A DNA stretch of 64,000 nucleotides from an uncultured Clostridium sp. GTDB taxonomy: Bacteria > Bacillota > Clostridia > Clostridiales > Clostridiaceae. Of this stretch, positions 1 through 7,547 are shown in pieces; positions within the stretch are counted from its first letter, which is position 1, and every line of letters starts with the position of its first letter. Where the stretch lies: the NCBI GenBank assembly GCA_900547475.1, contig URGW01000008.1, forward strand, positions 1-64,000. Direction: 5' to 3'. A program made the translations under genes and the position numbers. The notes beneath the pieces were generated by a model. It was not told the DNA's origin and did no database searches. It saw nothing but the letters and a program-made list of their open reading frames with translations.

Positions 1-1
1 G

Positions 2-64
2 GTATTATTTAGTCTTGTAAACCTATTGTATTTCCTTAGGTTGAGAAGAGCAATGTTCATATAA
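2..64 (+). CDS. possible 3' end of an upstream gene
   Basis: A reading frame is open from the first bases to a TAA at 62-64 and would encode a hydrophobic, arginine-containing tail (ending LRLRRAMFI). It could be the C-terminus of a membrane protein upstream of the thiamin operon. Twenty codons without a stop can occur by chance, so this is weak. The stretch 65-99 before thiF contains only an AAGGGG-type ribosome binding site. Confidence 0.2.
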   Translation, partial: VLFSLVNLLYFLRLRRAMFI

Positions 65-99
65 CTTAACAGATCGATTAATTATATAAGGGGTAGAAT

Positions 100-906
100 A
101 TGAGGATTAAGATTAATGAAAAATATATTGAGATTTTTGAAGGAGTTTCTTGTTTTCAGCTTAGAGATGAAGTTAAAAGTGGAGCTGAGATAATAATTTT
201 AAATGGTTTTCCAATAAAAGAGGACATACTACTTAAAGATGGTGATTGTATTTCATTTATTAGAAAAGGAGAAATGCCTAATAAGGAAGAATTAGAGTCG
301 CTAATAGTAGCTAGGCATACTCCGATGGTTTATGAGAAAGTTAAAAAAGTATCTATAGGAATAGCAGGAGCTGGTGGCCTTGGATCTAATGTTGCATTAT
401 CATTAGCAAGAATAGGTGTAAATAATATTAAAATTGTAGATTTTGATATAGTAGAACCTTCAAATTTAAATAGACAGCAATATTATATTAAAGATATTGG
501 AGAATATAAAGTAATAGCTCTAAAAAGAAATTTAAAAGAGGTAAATCCATTTATAAATATTACAGGTATTATAGAAAAATTAAATAAAAATAATATAAAG
601 GAAATTTTTAATGATGTAGATATAATAATTGAGGCATTTGATAATCCAGAATGTAAGGCGGAGTTAAGTAGCATTGTACTTTCTGAAATGAAAGATAAAG
701 TATTGATAGCTTCGTCAGGGATGGCAAGCTATTATCCTTCTAATGACATAATTACTAGAAAAATAAATAGTAGATTTTATATATGTGGAGATGGTGTAAA
801 TGAAGCTAAAGAGGGGAATGGACTTATGGCACCAAGAGTAGCTATTTGTGCAAACCATATGGCAAATTGTGCACTAAGAATTATTTTAGGGGAAGAGGGT
901 AAGTAA
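100..906 (+). CDS. thiF: ThiF family adenylyltransferase with N-terminal ThiS-like domain
   Basis: This is predicted to activate the sulfur-carrier protein ThiS by adenylation for thiazole synthesis. Residues 1-60 form a small ubiquitin/ThiS-like fold region that lacks the C-terminal Gly-Gly of a working carrier. Residues about 83-268 are the E1-like domain, with the nucleotide motif GAGGLG at about 90-95 and the acidic DFDIVEPSNLNRQ motif at 114-126, which includes the conserved Arg125. The paired CxxC zinc motifs of E. coli ThiF are absent. Together these features fit the short clostridial ThiF family 2. It sits 3 bp before thiG and heads the visible part of the operon. A separate thiS may lie just outside the window. 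Confidence 0.88.
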   Translation: MRIKINEKYIEIFEGVSCFQLRDEVKSGAEIIILNGFPIKEDILLKDGDCISFIRKGEMPNKEELESLIVARHTPMVYEKVKKVSIGIAGAGGLGSNVALSLARIGVNNIKIVDFDIVEPSNLNRQQYYIKDIGEYKVIALKRNLKEVNPFINITGIIEKLNKNNIKEIFNDVDIIIEAFDNPECKAELSSIVLSEMKDKVLIASSGMASYYPSNDIITRKINSRFYICGDGVNEAKEGNGLMAPRVAICANHMANCALRIILGEEGK

Positions 907-909
907 AAA

Positions 910-1677
910 ATGAGTGATAAGTTAGTTATAGGTGGAGTTGAGCTTAATAATAGATTGTTTGTTGGTACAGGTAAATATCCTTCTAATGCTTTAATTAAAG
1001 ATGTATTAGAAAATAGTGGTTCGCAAGTTATTACATTAGCAGTAAGAAGAGTTGATTTAGATCATAAGGAAGAAGATATTCTTTCTAATATACCTAAAGA
1101 TGTTATATTGCTTCCAAATACATCTGGAGCTAGAAATGCAGAGGAGGCAGTAAGAATTGCTAGAATTGCTAGGGCGTTAGGATGTGGAGATTGGATTAAG
1201 ATAGAAGTTATAAGTGATTCAAAATATTTACTTCCAGATAATGAAGAAACAATAAAAGCAACAAAGATACTTGCAAAAGAAGGATTTGTTGTATTTCCTT
1301 ATATGTGTCCAGATCTTTATGCAGGTAGAAGGCTTATAGAAGCTGGAGCTGCTGCTGTTATGCCTCTTGGAGCTCCAATTGGAAGTAATAGAGGTCTTAG
1401 AACAAAAGAACTTATTCAAATTATGATTGATGAATTAGATACTCCAATAATAGTTGATGCAGGAATAGGTAAGCCATCTCAAGCTATGGAGGCTATGGAA
1501 ATAGGAGCTGCAGCTTGTCTTGTTAATACTGCGATAGCATCATCTAAAAATCCAGCTAATATGGCAAAGGCATTTTCAATGGCAGTTGAAGCGGGAAGAC
1601 TTGCTTATTTATCTAAATTTGGAGCTGTATCAAAAGAAGCAAATGCATCATCACCTTTAACAGGATTTTTAGGTTAA
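910..1677 (+). CDS. thiG: thiazole synthase ThiG
   Basis: ThiG condenses 1-deoxy-xylulose 5-phosphate, dehydroglycine and ThiS thiocarboxylate into the thiazole phosphate of thiamin. The 255-residue length is normal. The Schiff-base lysine lies in GDWIKIEV (Lys97). Phosphate-binding glycine motifs follow (MPLGAPIGSNRG near 157, VDAGIG near 183), and the C-terminal NTAIASSKNP motif near 206 is typical. The gene follows thiF by 3 bp and precedes thiH by 15 bp, so it is co-transcribed with both. Nothing is unusual. Confidence 0.96.
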   Translation: MSDKLVIGGVELNNRLFVGTGKYPSNALIKDVLENSGSQVITLAVRRVDLDHKEEDILSNIPKDVILLPNTSGARNAEEAVRIARIARALGCGDWIKIEVISDSKYLLPDNEETIKATKILAKEGFVVFPYMCPDLYAGRRLIEAGAAAVMPLGAPIGSNRGLRTKELIQIMIDELDTPIIVDAGIGKPSQAMEAMEIGAAACLVNTAIASSKNPANMAKAFSMAVEAGRLAYLSKFGAVSKEANASSPLTGFLG

Positions 1678-1692
1678 GGAGATGGCTAAATT

Positions 1693-2796
1693 TTGAGTTT
1701 TTATAGTGTTATAGAAAAATATAGGGATTTTGATTTTGATAGTTACTTTGAAAATGTAACAGATGATGATATTAGAAGAAGCATTAATGAAAGATGCTTA
1801 AATCATGAGGATTTATTAAATTTATTATCTCCTAAAGCAGAAAGTCATTTAGAAGAAATGGCTCAAAAGGCAGTAAGTTTAAGCTTACAGTATTTTGGTA
1901 GAACAGTTTTATTATATACTCCAATGTATATTTCAAATTACTGTGTAAATAAGTGCAAATACTGTGGATATAATATTGAAAATTCTATTAATAGAAGAAG
2001 ATTAAATATGGAAGAGATAAAAAATGAAGCAGCTGAAATTGCAAAAGAAGGTTGTAGGCATTTGATTCTTTTAACTGGTGAAAGTCAAGAGCATTCACCA
2101 CTTGACTATATAGTTGATGCAATTAATGTAATAAAAGAGTATTTTCCTTCGATAACTATGGAGGTGTGGCCAATGACTGTAGAACAATATAAAGAAGTAG
2201 TTAAGGCTGGTGCAGAAGGACTTACTATATATCAAGAAACATATGATGAGAAGGTATATGATGAAGTTCATTTGGCAGGACCAAAGAAAAATTACAAATA
2301 TAGATTAGATGGCCCAGAAAGAGGAGCAATTGCTGGAATGAAAAGTATAAGTATAGGAGCTCTTTTAGGATTATCGGATTTTAGACGTGATGCATTTTTT
2401 ACAGCATTGCATGGTGATTATTTAAGAAGAAAATATCCACAATGTGATATAACTTATTCACCACCAAGAATAAGACCTTGTAAGGGTGGATTAAGTGAAA
2501 TAAAAGGTGTTACTGATAAACAAATGGTTCAAATTCTTTTAGCTTATAGACTATTTGCACCACAATGTGGAATGAATATTTCTACGAGAGAAAATGAAGA
2601 GATAAGAAGGAATATAATACCTTTTGGTGTTACAAAAATGAGTGCAGGAGTTTCTACAGAGGTGGGGGGACATACACTAAAAAATGCAGGAACTGCACAA
2701 TTTGATATTAGTGATGAAAGTTCTGTTGGAGAAATTATAGAAATGATAAAAGAAGTAGGGTATCAACCTATATTAAAAGATTGGGAGAGAATTTAG
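1693..2796 (+). CDS. thiH: 2-iminoacetate synthase ThiH
   Basis: ThiH is a radical SAM tyrosine lyase that supplies dehydroglycine to ThiG; its use rather than the oxidase ThiO fits an anaerobe. The CxxxCxxC cluster motif is CVNKCKYC (Cys84, 88, 91), and the BATS-domain end (C-terminal 100 residues) is complete at 367 residues. The start is TTG at 1693, placed by an AAGGAGATGG ribosome binding site at about 1677-1686; no better ATG is nearby. The gene ends 11 bp before the thiC start. Confidence 0.95.
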   Translation: MSFYSVIEKYRDFDFDSYFENVTDDDIRRSINERCLNHEDLLNLLSPKAESHLEEMAQKAVSLSLQYFGRTVLLYTPMYISNYCVNKCKYCGYNIENSINRRRLNMEEIKNEAAEIAKEGCRHLILLTGESQEHSPLDYIVDAINVIKEYFPSITMEVWPMTVEQYKEVVKAGAEGLTIYQETYDEKVYDEVHLAGPKKNYKYRLDGPERGAIAGMKSISIGALLGLSDFRRDAFFTALHGDYLRRKYPQCDITYSPPRIRPCKGGLSEIKGVTDKQMVQILLAYRLFAPQCGMNISTRENEEIRRNIIPFGVTKMSAGVSTEVGGHTLKNAGTAQFDISDESSVGEIIEMIKEVGYQPILKDWERI

Positions 2797-2807
2797 GAGG
2801 AGTAAAA

Positions 2808-4112
2808 ATGAATTATACAACACAAATGGATGCAGCAAAAAAAGGGATTATAACAGAGGCTATGAAAATAGTAGCTATTAAAGAAGAGAAAGCTGTAGAA
2901 GAAATTAGAGCATTAGTAGCAGAAGGGAAGGTAGTTATACCTGCAAATAAAAATCATAAATCTTTAAGTCCTGAGGGGATTGGCCAAGGATTAAGAACTA
3001 AAATTAATGTTAATTTAGGTATATCAAAGGATTGTTGTGATTGTGAAAAAGAATTAGATAAGGTAAGAACAGCTTTAGAAATGAAAGCTGAAGCCATAAT
3101 GGATTTATCAAACTATGGAAAAACAGCAGAAATGAGAAAAACTATAGTAGAAATGTTTACAGCAATGCTTGGTACAGTTCCTATATATGATGCACTAGGA
3201 TATTATGATAAAGATTTAAAAGATTTAACTGCTAGGGAATTTCTTGATGTAGTTGAAAAGCATGGACAAGATGGAGTAGATTTTGTAACTATTCATGCAG
3301 GTTTAAATAGAGAAGCAGTTGAAACAGTTAAGAGAAATAAAAGGTTAACTAATGTAGTCTCAAGAGGAGGATCACTTTTATTTGCTTGGATGGAAATGAA
3401 TAATGCTGAAAATCCATTCTTTGAATATTATGATGATTTATTAGATATATGTGCAAAATATGATATTACTTTATCATTAGGAGATGCATTAAGACCAGGT
3501 TCAATAAATGATGCTTCAGATGCATCTCAAATTAAGGAACTTATAACCTTAGGTGAACTTACAAAAAGAGCATGGGAAAAGAATGTACAAGTTATTATTG
3601 AGGGTCCAGGGCATATGGCTCTTAATGAAATAGAAGCTAATATGGTTATGCAAAAAAGATTATGCCATGGAGCACCTTTTTATGTTTTAGGACCATTAGT
3701 TACAGATGTAGCACCGGGATATGATCATATTACTTCTGCAATTGGGGGAGCTATTGCTGCAACTTATGGAGCAGATTTCTTATGTTATGTAACTCCAGCA
3801 GAGCATTTAAGATTACCTAACTTAGAAGATATGAAGGAAGGTATTATAGCGTCTAAAATAGCTGCTCATGCTGCTGATATTGCAAAGGGAGTTAAGGGAG
3901 CTAGAAACTGGGATAATGAAATGAGTAAGGCTAGAGCAGATATTGATTGGGAAAAGATGTTTGATTTAGCTATAGATCCAGAAAAGGCAAGAAGATATAG
4001 AGCAGAATCTAAGCCACATGATGAAGAAAGCTGTTCAATGTGTGGAAAAATGTGTTCAATGAGAACTATGAAGAAAATATTAAATGGAGAAGAATTAGTA
4101 ATCAATGATTAG
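2808..4112 (+). CDS. thiC: phosphomethylpyrimidine synthase ThiC
   Basis: ThiC rearranges aminoimidazole ribotide into the HMP phosphate moiety of thiamin, using SAM and a 4Fe-4S cluster. The ATG at 2808 follows a TAGGAGGA site; a frame extension to 2781 would overlap thiH and lacks a ribosome site. The 434-residue protein carries the family motifs GDALRPGSINDA, EGPGHMALNEIE and DVAPGYDHI. The cluster motif near the C-terminus is CSMCGKMC, one residue shorter than the CX2CX4C of E. coli ThiC. Its last 8 bp overlap the next gene. Confidence 0.96.
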   Translation: MNYTTQMDAAKKGIITEAMKIVAIKEEKAVEEIRALVAEGKVVIPANKNHKSLSPEGIGQGLRTKINVNLGISKDCCDCEKELDKVRTALEMKAEAIMDLSNYGKTAEMRKTIVEMFTAMLGTVPIYDALGYYDKDLKDLTAREFLDVVEKHGQDGVDFVTIHAGLNREAVETVKRNKRLTNVVSRGGSLLFAWMEMNNAENPFFEYYDDLLDICAKYDITLSLGDALRPGSINDASDASQIKELITLGELTKRAWEKNVQVIIEGPGHMALNEIEANMVMQKRLCHGAPFYVLGPLVTDVAPGYDHITSAIGGAIAATYGADFLCYVTPAEHLRLPNLEDMKEGIIASKIAAHAADIAKGVKGARNWDNEMSKARADIDWEKMFDLAIDPEKARRYRAESKPHDEESCSMCGKMCSMRTMKKILNGEELVIND

Positions 4113-4680
4113 TGTTCCTATTTATTTTATAACTAATAGAACTTTAGCAAGTGAAGAAAAGTATTTTGAGGTAATAAAAAAGGTTTCCAATTATCGTAAT
4201 ATAAAAATTATACTTAGAGAAAAAGGTTTAAAGGATGAAGAATATAAAAAGCTTTATTATAAGGTTAAAGAGCTATCACCTAATACAGAAATAATAATTA
4301 ATTCAAAGCTTAATGTTTTTAAGGAAGTCAATGAAAGGACAATTCAGCTTTCATTTAAAGACTTTATGAGCTTAGAGGAATTTGATTATAATGTGGGAGT
4401 ATCGGTTCATACTGTTGAAGAGGGTATATTAGCTTACCGTAAGGGGGCTAAGTATCTTCTTGCATCTCATATTTTTGAGACTAAATGTAAGGTGGGATTA
4501 GAGCCTAAAGGTGTTGAGTTTATAAGTGAGATTAGAAAGTGTGTTAAGTGCGATATAATTGCTTTAGGCGGGATAAATTTAGAAAATTATATAAAAGTAA
4601 TAGAATCGGGAGCTAATGGTATTGCAGTAATGTCACTATTTTATAATGATTATAATTTTAATAAGCTTATGGGAACATAA
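4105..4680 (+). CDS. tenI: TenI-like protein (thiazole tautomerase), ThiE superfamily
   Basis: This 191-residue TIM-barrel protein belongs to the ThiE/TenI family. It keeps the REK motif (residues 38-40) and ALGGI (153-157). It has SHIFETKCK at 121-129, where His122 falls at the same position as the catalytic His122 of B. subtilis TenI; ThiE proteins instead have GPxFxT at this site. The ThiE motif HVGQ(E/S)D is degenerate here (IQLSFKD). I therefore favour thiazole tautomerase, which aromatises the ThiG product, over thiamin phosphate synthase. It overlaps thiC by 8 bp, implying coupled translation. A thiE gene elsewhere is then expected. ThiE remains the alternative. Confidence 0.68.
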   Translation: MISVPIYFITNRTLASEEKYFEVIKKVSNYRNIKIILREKGLKDEEYKKLYYKVKELSPNTEIIINSKLNVFKEVNERTIQLSFKDFMSLEEFDYNVGVSVHTVEEGILAYRKGAKYLLASHIFETKCKVGLEPKGVEFISEIRKCVKCDIIALGGINLENYIKVIESGANGIAVMSLFYNDYNFNKLMGT

Positions 4681-4697
4681 AGAAATAAGTGAAGATA

Positions 4698-4719
4698 ATT
4701 AAGTGATATTTCACTTAAT
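4698..4719 (+). terminator. possible terminator hairpin after the thi operon
   Basis: A perfect 9-bp stem (ATTAAGTGA / TCACTTAAT) with loop TATT lies 17 bp after the last thi gene. It has no T-tract, so it may be a weak terminator or an mRNA 3' stabiliser. The rest of 4720-4857 shows nothing recognisable. Confidence 0.35.
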
Positions 4720-4857
4720 GTCTACACTTATATAGTACGAAATTCCTATTTATCTACTAGATGAAATTAATTTTCTATTTATAACATATGTATATATTTT
4801 ACTTAACTATGAAAAAATATAAAGTATATTTCTATAGCTAATAAATTTTGGTTAAAT

Positions 4858-4885
4858 TTGATTTTCAGTATAAAACTGGTATAAT
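4858..4885 (+). promoter_or_regulatory. sigma-A promoter with extended -10 for the YqeY-like gene
   Basis: The -35 box TTGATT (4858-4863), a 16-bp spacer and a perfect -10 TATAAT (4880-4885) preceded by TGG (an extended -10) make a strong predicted promoter. Transcription would start near 4892, giving a leader of about 58 nt. Confidence 0.7.
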
Positions 4886-4912
4886 TTACTTAGAAATATA
4901 ATAAATGAAAGC

Positions 4913-4949
4913 GAGGGTAGGTTAGTTATTATAACTAACTATAATAAAT
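4913..4949 (+). promoter_or_regulatory. distant ribosome site with hairpin before the start codon
   Basis: The only SD-like sequence, GAGGGT (4913-4918), is about 31 nt upstream of the ATG at 4950. Between them lies a perfect hairpin, GTTAGTTA (4921-4928), loop TTA, TAACTAAC (4932-4939). Folding it would shorten the distance to roughly 12 nt. An out-of-use ATG at 4905 opens only a six-codon frame. Confidence 0.45.
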
Positions 4950-5387
4950 ATGTTAAAAGAAACATTAAAAAAAGATGAAATAGCTGCAATGAAAGCAAGA
5001 GATAAGGCAAGGGTTAGTGTTTTAAGATTAGTTAATTCTGAAATTAAGGCATATGAAGTTAATAACAGAGAGGATATTCCTGATGAAAATGTTATTAAAA
5101 TAATAGAAAAAAGCATAAAGCAAACTAAGGAAGCTTTAGAATATGCAGTTCAAGCTAATAATGAAGAGAAAATTGCAGAAGGAAACTTTGCGTTAGAAGT
5201 TTTAACACCATATTTACCAAAGCAATTAACTGAAGAAGAAGTTAATGCTATGTTAAAAGAAATTATAACTAATGGAAACTATACAGCTAAAGATATGGGT
5301 AAAATAATGAAAGAAATAATGCCAATGGTAAATGGTAAATTCGATAGAGCTAAAATTAATCCAATGGTAAAACAAATATTAGGTTAA
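4950..5387 (+). CDS. yqeY: GatB/YqeY domain protein
   Basis: A 145-residue stand-alone protein of the GatB/YqeY family, related to the C-terminal tRNA-binding domain of the GatB amidotransferase subunit. Its own function is not established. The N-terminal helical part (LKKDEIAAMKARDKARVSVL) and the C-terminal part ending in the MVNGKFDRAKINPMVK motif match the family over full length, which supports the start at 4950. It has its own promoter and a terminator, so it is monocistronic. Confidence 0.9.
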   Translation: MLKETLKKDEIAAMKARDKARVSVLRLVNSEIKAYEVNNREDIPDENVIKIIEKSIKQTKEALEYAVQANNEEKIAEGNFALEVLTPYLPKQLTEEEVNAMLKEIITNGNYTAKDMGKIMKEIMPMVNGKFDRAKINPMVKQILG

Positions 5388-5403
5388 TAAAATAAATTTA
5401 TAG

Positions 5404-5440
5404 AAAAAGGTTGGGGATGTACTATTCTCAACTTTTTTCT
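5404..5440 (+). terminator. intrinsic terminator after yqeY
   Basis: AAAAAGGTTGGGGA pairs with TCTCAACTTTTTT with one bulged G and a wobble pair. The run of T at 5433-5438 makes it a standard intrinsic terminator. Confidence 0.75.
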
Positions 5441-5514
5441 ATTTGAGTTATACTTATATATGGATATAAACTTTAAGTTGATAAGATATTGTTAATATTA
5501 AGAAGGGAGTTACT

Positions 5515-6690
5515 ATGGAAGAAGCAAAAAAATATATTAGAAGCAATAAAATAAGAATTTTTAGTCTATTAATATTATTTATTATTTTTGTAGCTATATT
5601 TATATGGACTAATAATAATTATAGTATATACAAATCAACTATAGCAAAGGTTATAAGTGTTAGTGAATCTCTTGATAAAACTGAGGAAGGACCTAATGGA
5701 CGGGAAGAAAATTATTATAATCAGGTTATTACTGCTAAAGTGAAAAATGGTCAGTTTAAAGGAGAAATAGTTACCTTAAAAAATACATATTCATCATCTG
5801 TTCTTAAAAATGAAAAATATAAAAATGGTGATGATTTATTTGTAAGTATAAAGAATAATGATGGGGAATTTACAGGTAGTATTAGTGGACTAAAAAGAGA
5901 TAAATTTATAGTTTTATTTATAGCAATATTTATATTTACTATTGTTGCTATAGCCGGAAAATTTGGAATATATACATTAGCTACATTAGTTGTTAATATA
6001 TCTGCATTTATATATTTTATAAAGTTATATATTTTAGGAAAGGATTTTATGTTAATAAATCTATTAATGATAATATTCTTTAGTAGTGTAACATTATTGC
6101 TACTTGGAGGTTTTTCAAGAAAAAATATAGGTGCAATAATATCAACATTAATAACAACTTCATTGATATATGTGTTATATAAGTTAACTATAGAATTTGG
6201 TGGGGATTTACATTATGAATTAATGGACTATATAGCAGGACCTAATGATATAGAAAATATATTTTTATCAGGTGTAATAATAGGATGTTTAGGGGCTGTT
6301 ATGGATGTAAGTATAACAATTAATTCTGCTGTTAATGAAATTGTTAATTCAACAAAGTTTATTACTGTAAAGCAATTAGTTAAATCTATAAGAGAAATTG
6401 GACATGATATTATGGGAACTATGATAAATGTATTAATGTTTTCTTATATGGGAGGAAGTTTAGCTATTGTTATATTGAAAATAATAAATGGATATAACTT
6501 GTTAAGGATGATTCAGTTTGATATTTCGTTTGAAATAGTTAGATTTCTAATTGGCTCTATAGGAATAGTTGCTGCTGTACCTATATCTGCTTTAGTTGCA
6601 GTATTATTTTTTAGGAAAGGAATGAAGAAAGATGATACTGATATTAGCGATAGTATTATTAGTATTAATGATTCTAATAGGGGGAGATAG
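5515..6690 (+). CDS. YibE/F family membrane protein (first of a pair)
   Basis: A 391-residue membrane protein of the YibE/F family, whose role is not firmly known. There is one N-terminal transmembrane segment (residues about 14-33), then an extracytoplasmic domain of about 90 residues, then a block of six to seven transmembrane helices from about residue 127 to 366. The family signature GAVMDVSITINSAVNEI is present at about residue 260. An AGAAGGGAG site precedes the ATG. The 3' end overlaps the next gene by 59 bp, so the two products probably form one complex. Confidence 0.85.
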   Translation: MEEAKKYIRSNKIRIFSLLILFIIFVAIFIWTNNNYSIYKSTIAKVISVSESLDKTEEGPNGREENYYNQVITAKVKNGQFKGEIVTLKNTYSSSVLKNEKYKNGDDLFVSIKNNDGEFTGSISGLKRDKFIVLFIAIFIFTIVAIAGKFGIYTLATLVVNISAFIYFIKLYILGKDFMLINLLMIIFFSSVTLLLLGGFSRKNIGAIISTLITTSLIYVLYKLTIEFGGDLHYELMDYIAGPNDIENIFLSGVIIGCLGAVMDVSITINSAVNEIVNSTKFITVKQLVKSIREIGHDIMGTMINVLMFSYMGGSLAIVILKIINGYNLLRMIQFDISFEIVRFLIGSIGIVAAVPISALVAVLFFRKGMKKDDTDISDSIISINDSNRGR

Positions 6691-7441
6691 AGGGGCGAAG
6701 TCATTTATTGCACTTATATGCAATATTTTTGCATTAGTAATGGGACTTTATCTTATAATTTTAGGAATTAATCCAATAATAGTAACTATTTTAGGTGTTA
6801 TAGTTTTTTGTCAGATAACATTGATATATCAAAATGGACACAATTTAAAAACATATTCAGCAGTTATTTCAGTTGTTTTTGTTACTTTGTTATTAAGTCT
6901 AATGATTGCTTTTGTTGGAAGTAAATCTAGCTTTGGGGGATATAGTGAATTGGATTTAAGTTCAGATATTAGTATTTATTTATCGCCTAATGTAAATATT
7001 AATATGAATCAATTAATGATATGTATGATTATAGTAAGTTTATTAGGAGCAATAATGGATACAGCTATGGCAATAACCTCATCATTATTTGAATTTAATG
7101 AAGTTAATAGTGAGCTTACTATTAAAGAGTTAATAAAGATGGGATTTAGTGTAGGAAGGGACATATTAGGAACTACGGTTAATACACTTTTCTTTGCTAC
7201 AATAGGTGAAACTATGATGATTAGTATTTTATTCATGAAAAATAATTATACCTTTGAAAGTGTTATTAACTCTAAAGAATTTTTTCAAAATTTATTCAGC
7301 TTGGCTATTTCTAATATAGGATGTTTACTTATAATTCCAATAAGTATTTTCATATGTACCTATGTATTAAAGGGAGATAACAAATTTATAAATAAGATAA
7401 AATGTTATTGTAATAAATTAGATAATGAAAATAATAATTAA
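6632..7441 (+). CDS. YibE/F family membrane protein (second of a pair)
   Basis: A 269-residue polytopic membrane protein related to the C-terminal half of its upstream neighbour, with the same signature (GAIMDTAMAITSSLFE at about 138) but without an extracytoplasmic domain. The start at 6632 lies inside the preceding gene, with an AGGAAAGG site at 6613-6620. This unusually long overlap of 59 bp suggests translational coupling. The substrate is unknown. Confidence 0.82.
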   Translation: MILILAIVLLVLMILIGGDRGAKSFIALICNIFALVMGLYLIILGINPIIVTILGVIVFCQITLIYQNGHNLKTYSAVISVVFVTLLLSLMIAFVGSKSSFGGYSELDLSSDISIYLSPNVNINMNQLMICMIIVSLLGAIMDTAMAITSSLFEFNEVNSELTIKELIKMGFSVGRDILGTTVNTLFFATIGETMMISILFMKNNYTFESVINSKEFFQNLFSLAISNIGCLLIIPISIFICTYVLKGDNKFINKIKCYCNKLDNENNN

Positions 7442-7547
7442 TGTAGTAAAAATTTATTTTTTAAACAATTGAAATATTTTAGAATTACTATTAAAGTAAA
7501 TATTATATAAAGAGTAATCAATTTATTATAAATAGGGGGAAAGAAAA

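Noticed and set aside
1..99. Possible TPP riboswitch before the thiamin genes
   Set aside because: A few bases (TGAGA, AGATC, TAAT) recall the TPP consensus, but the conserved CTGAGA, CTGATCTGG and GCGTAGGGA blocks are not there. A riboswitch may lie further upstream, outside the window.
4905..4925. Upstream short frame (six codons) before the YqeY-like gene
   Set aside because: No ribosome site precedes its ATG, and the stop falls inside the hairpin. There is no sign of an attenuating leader peptide.
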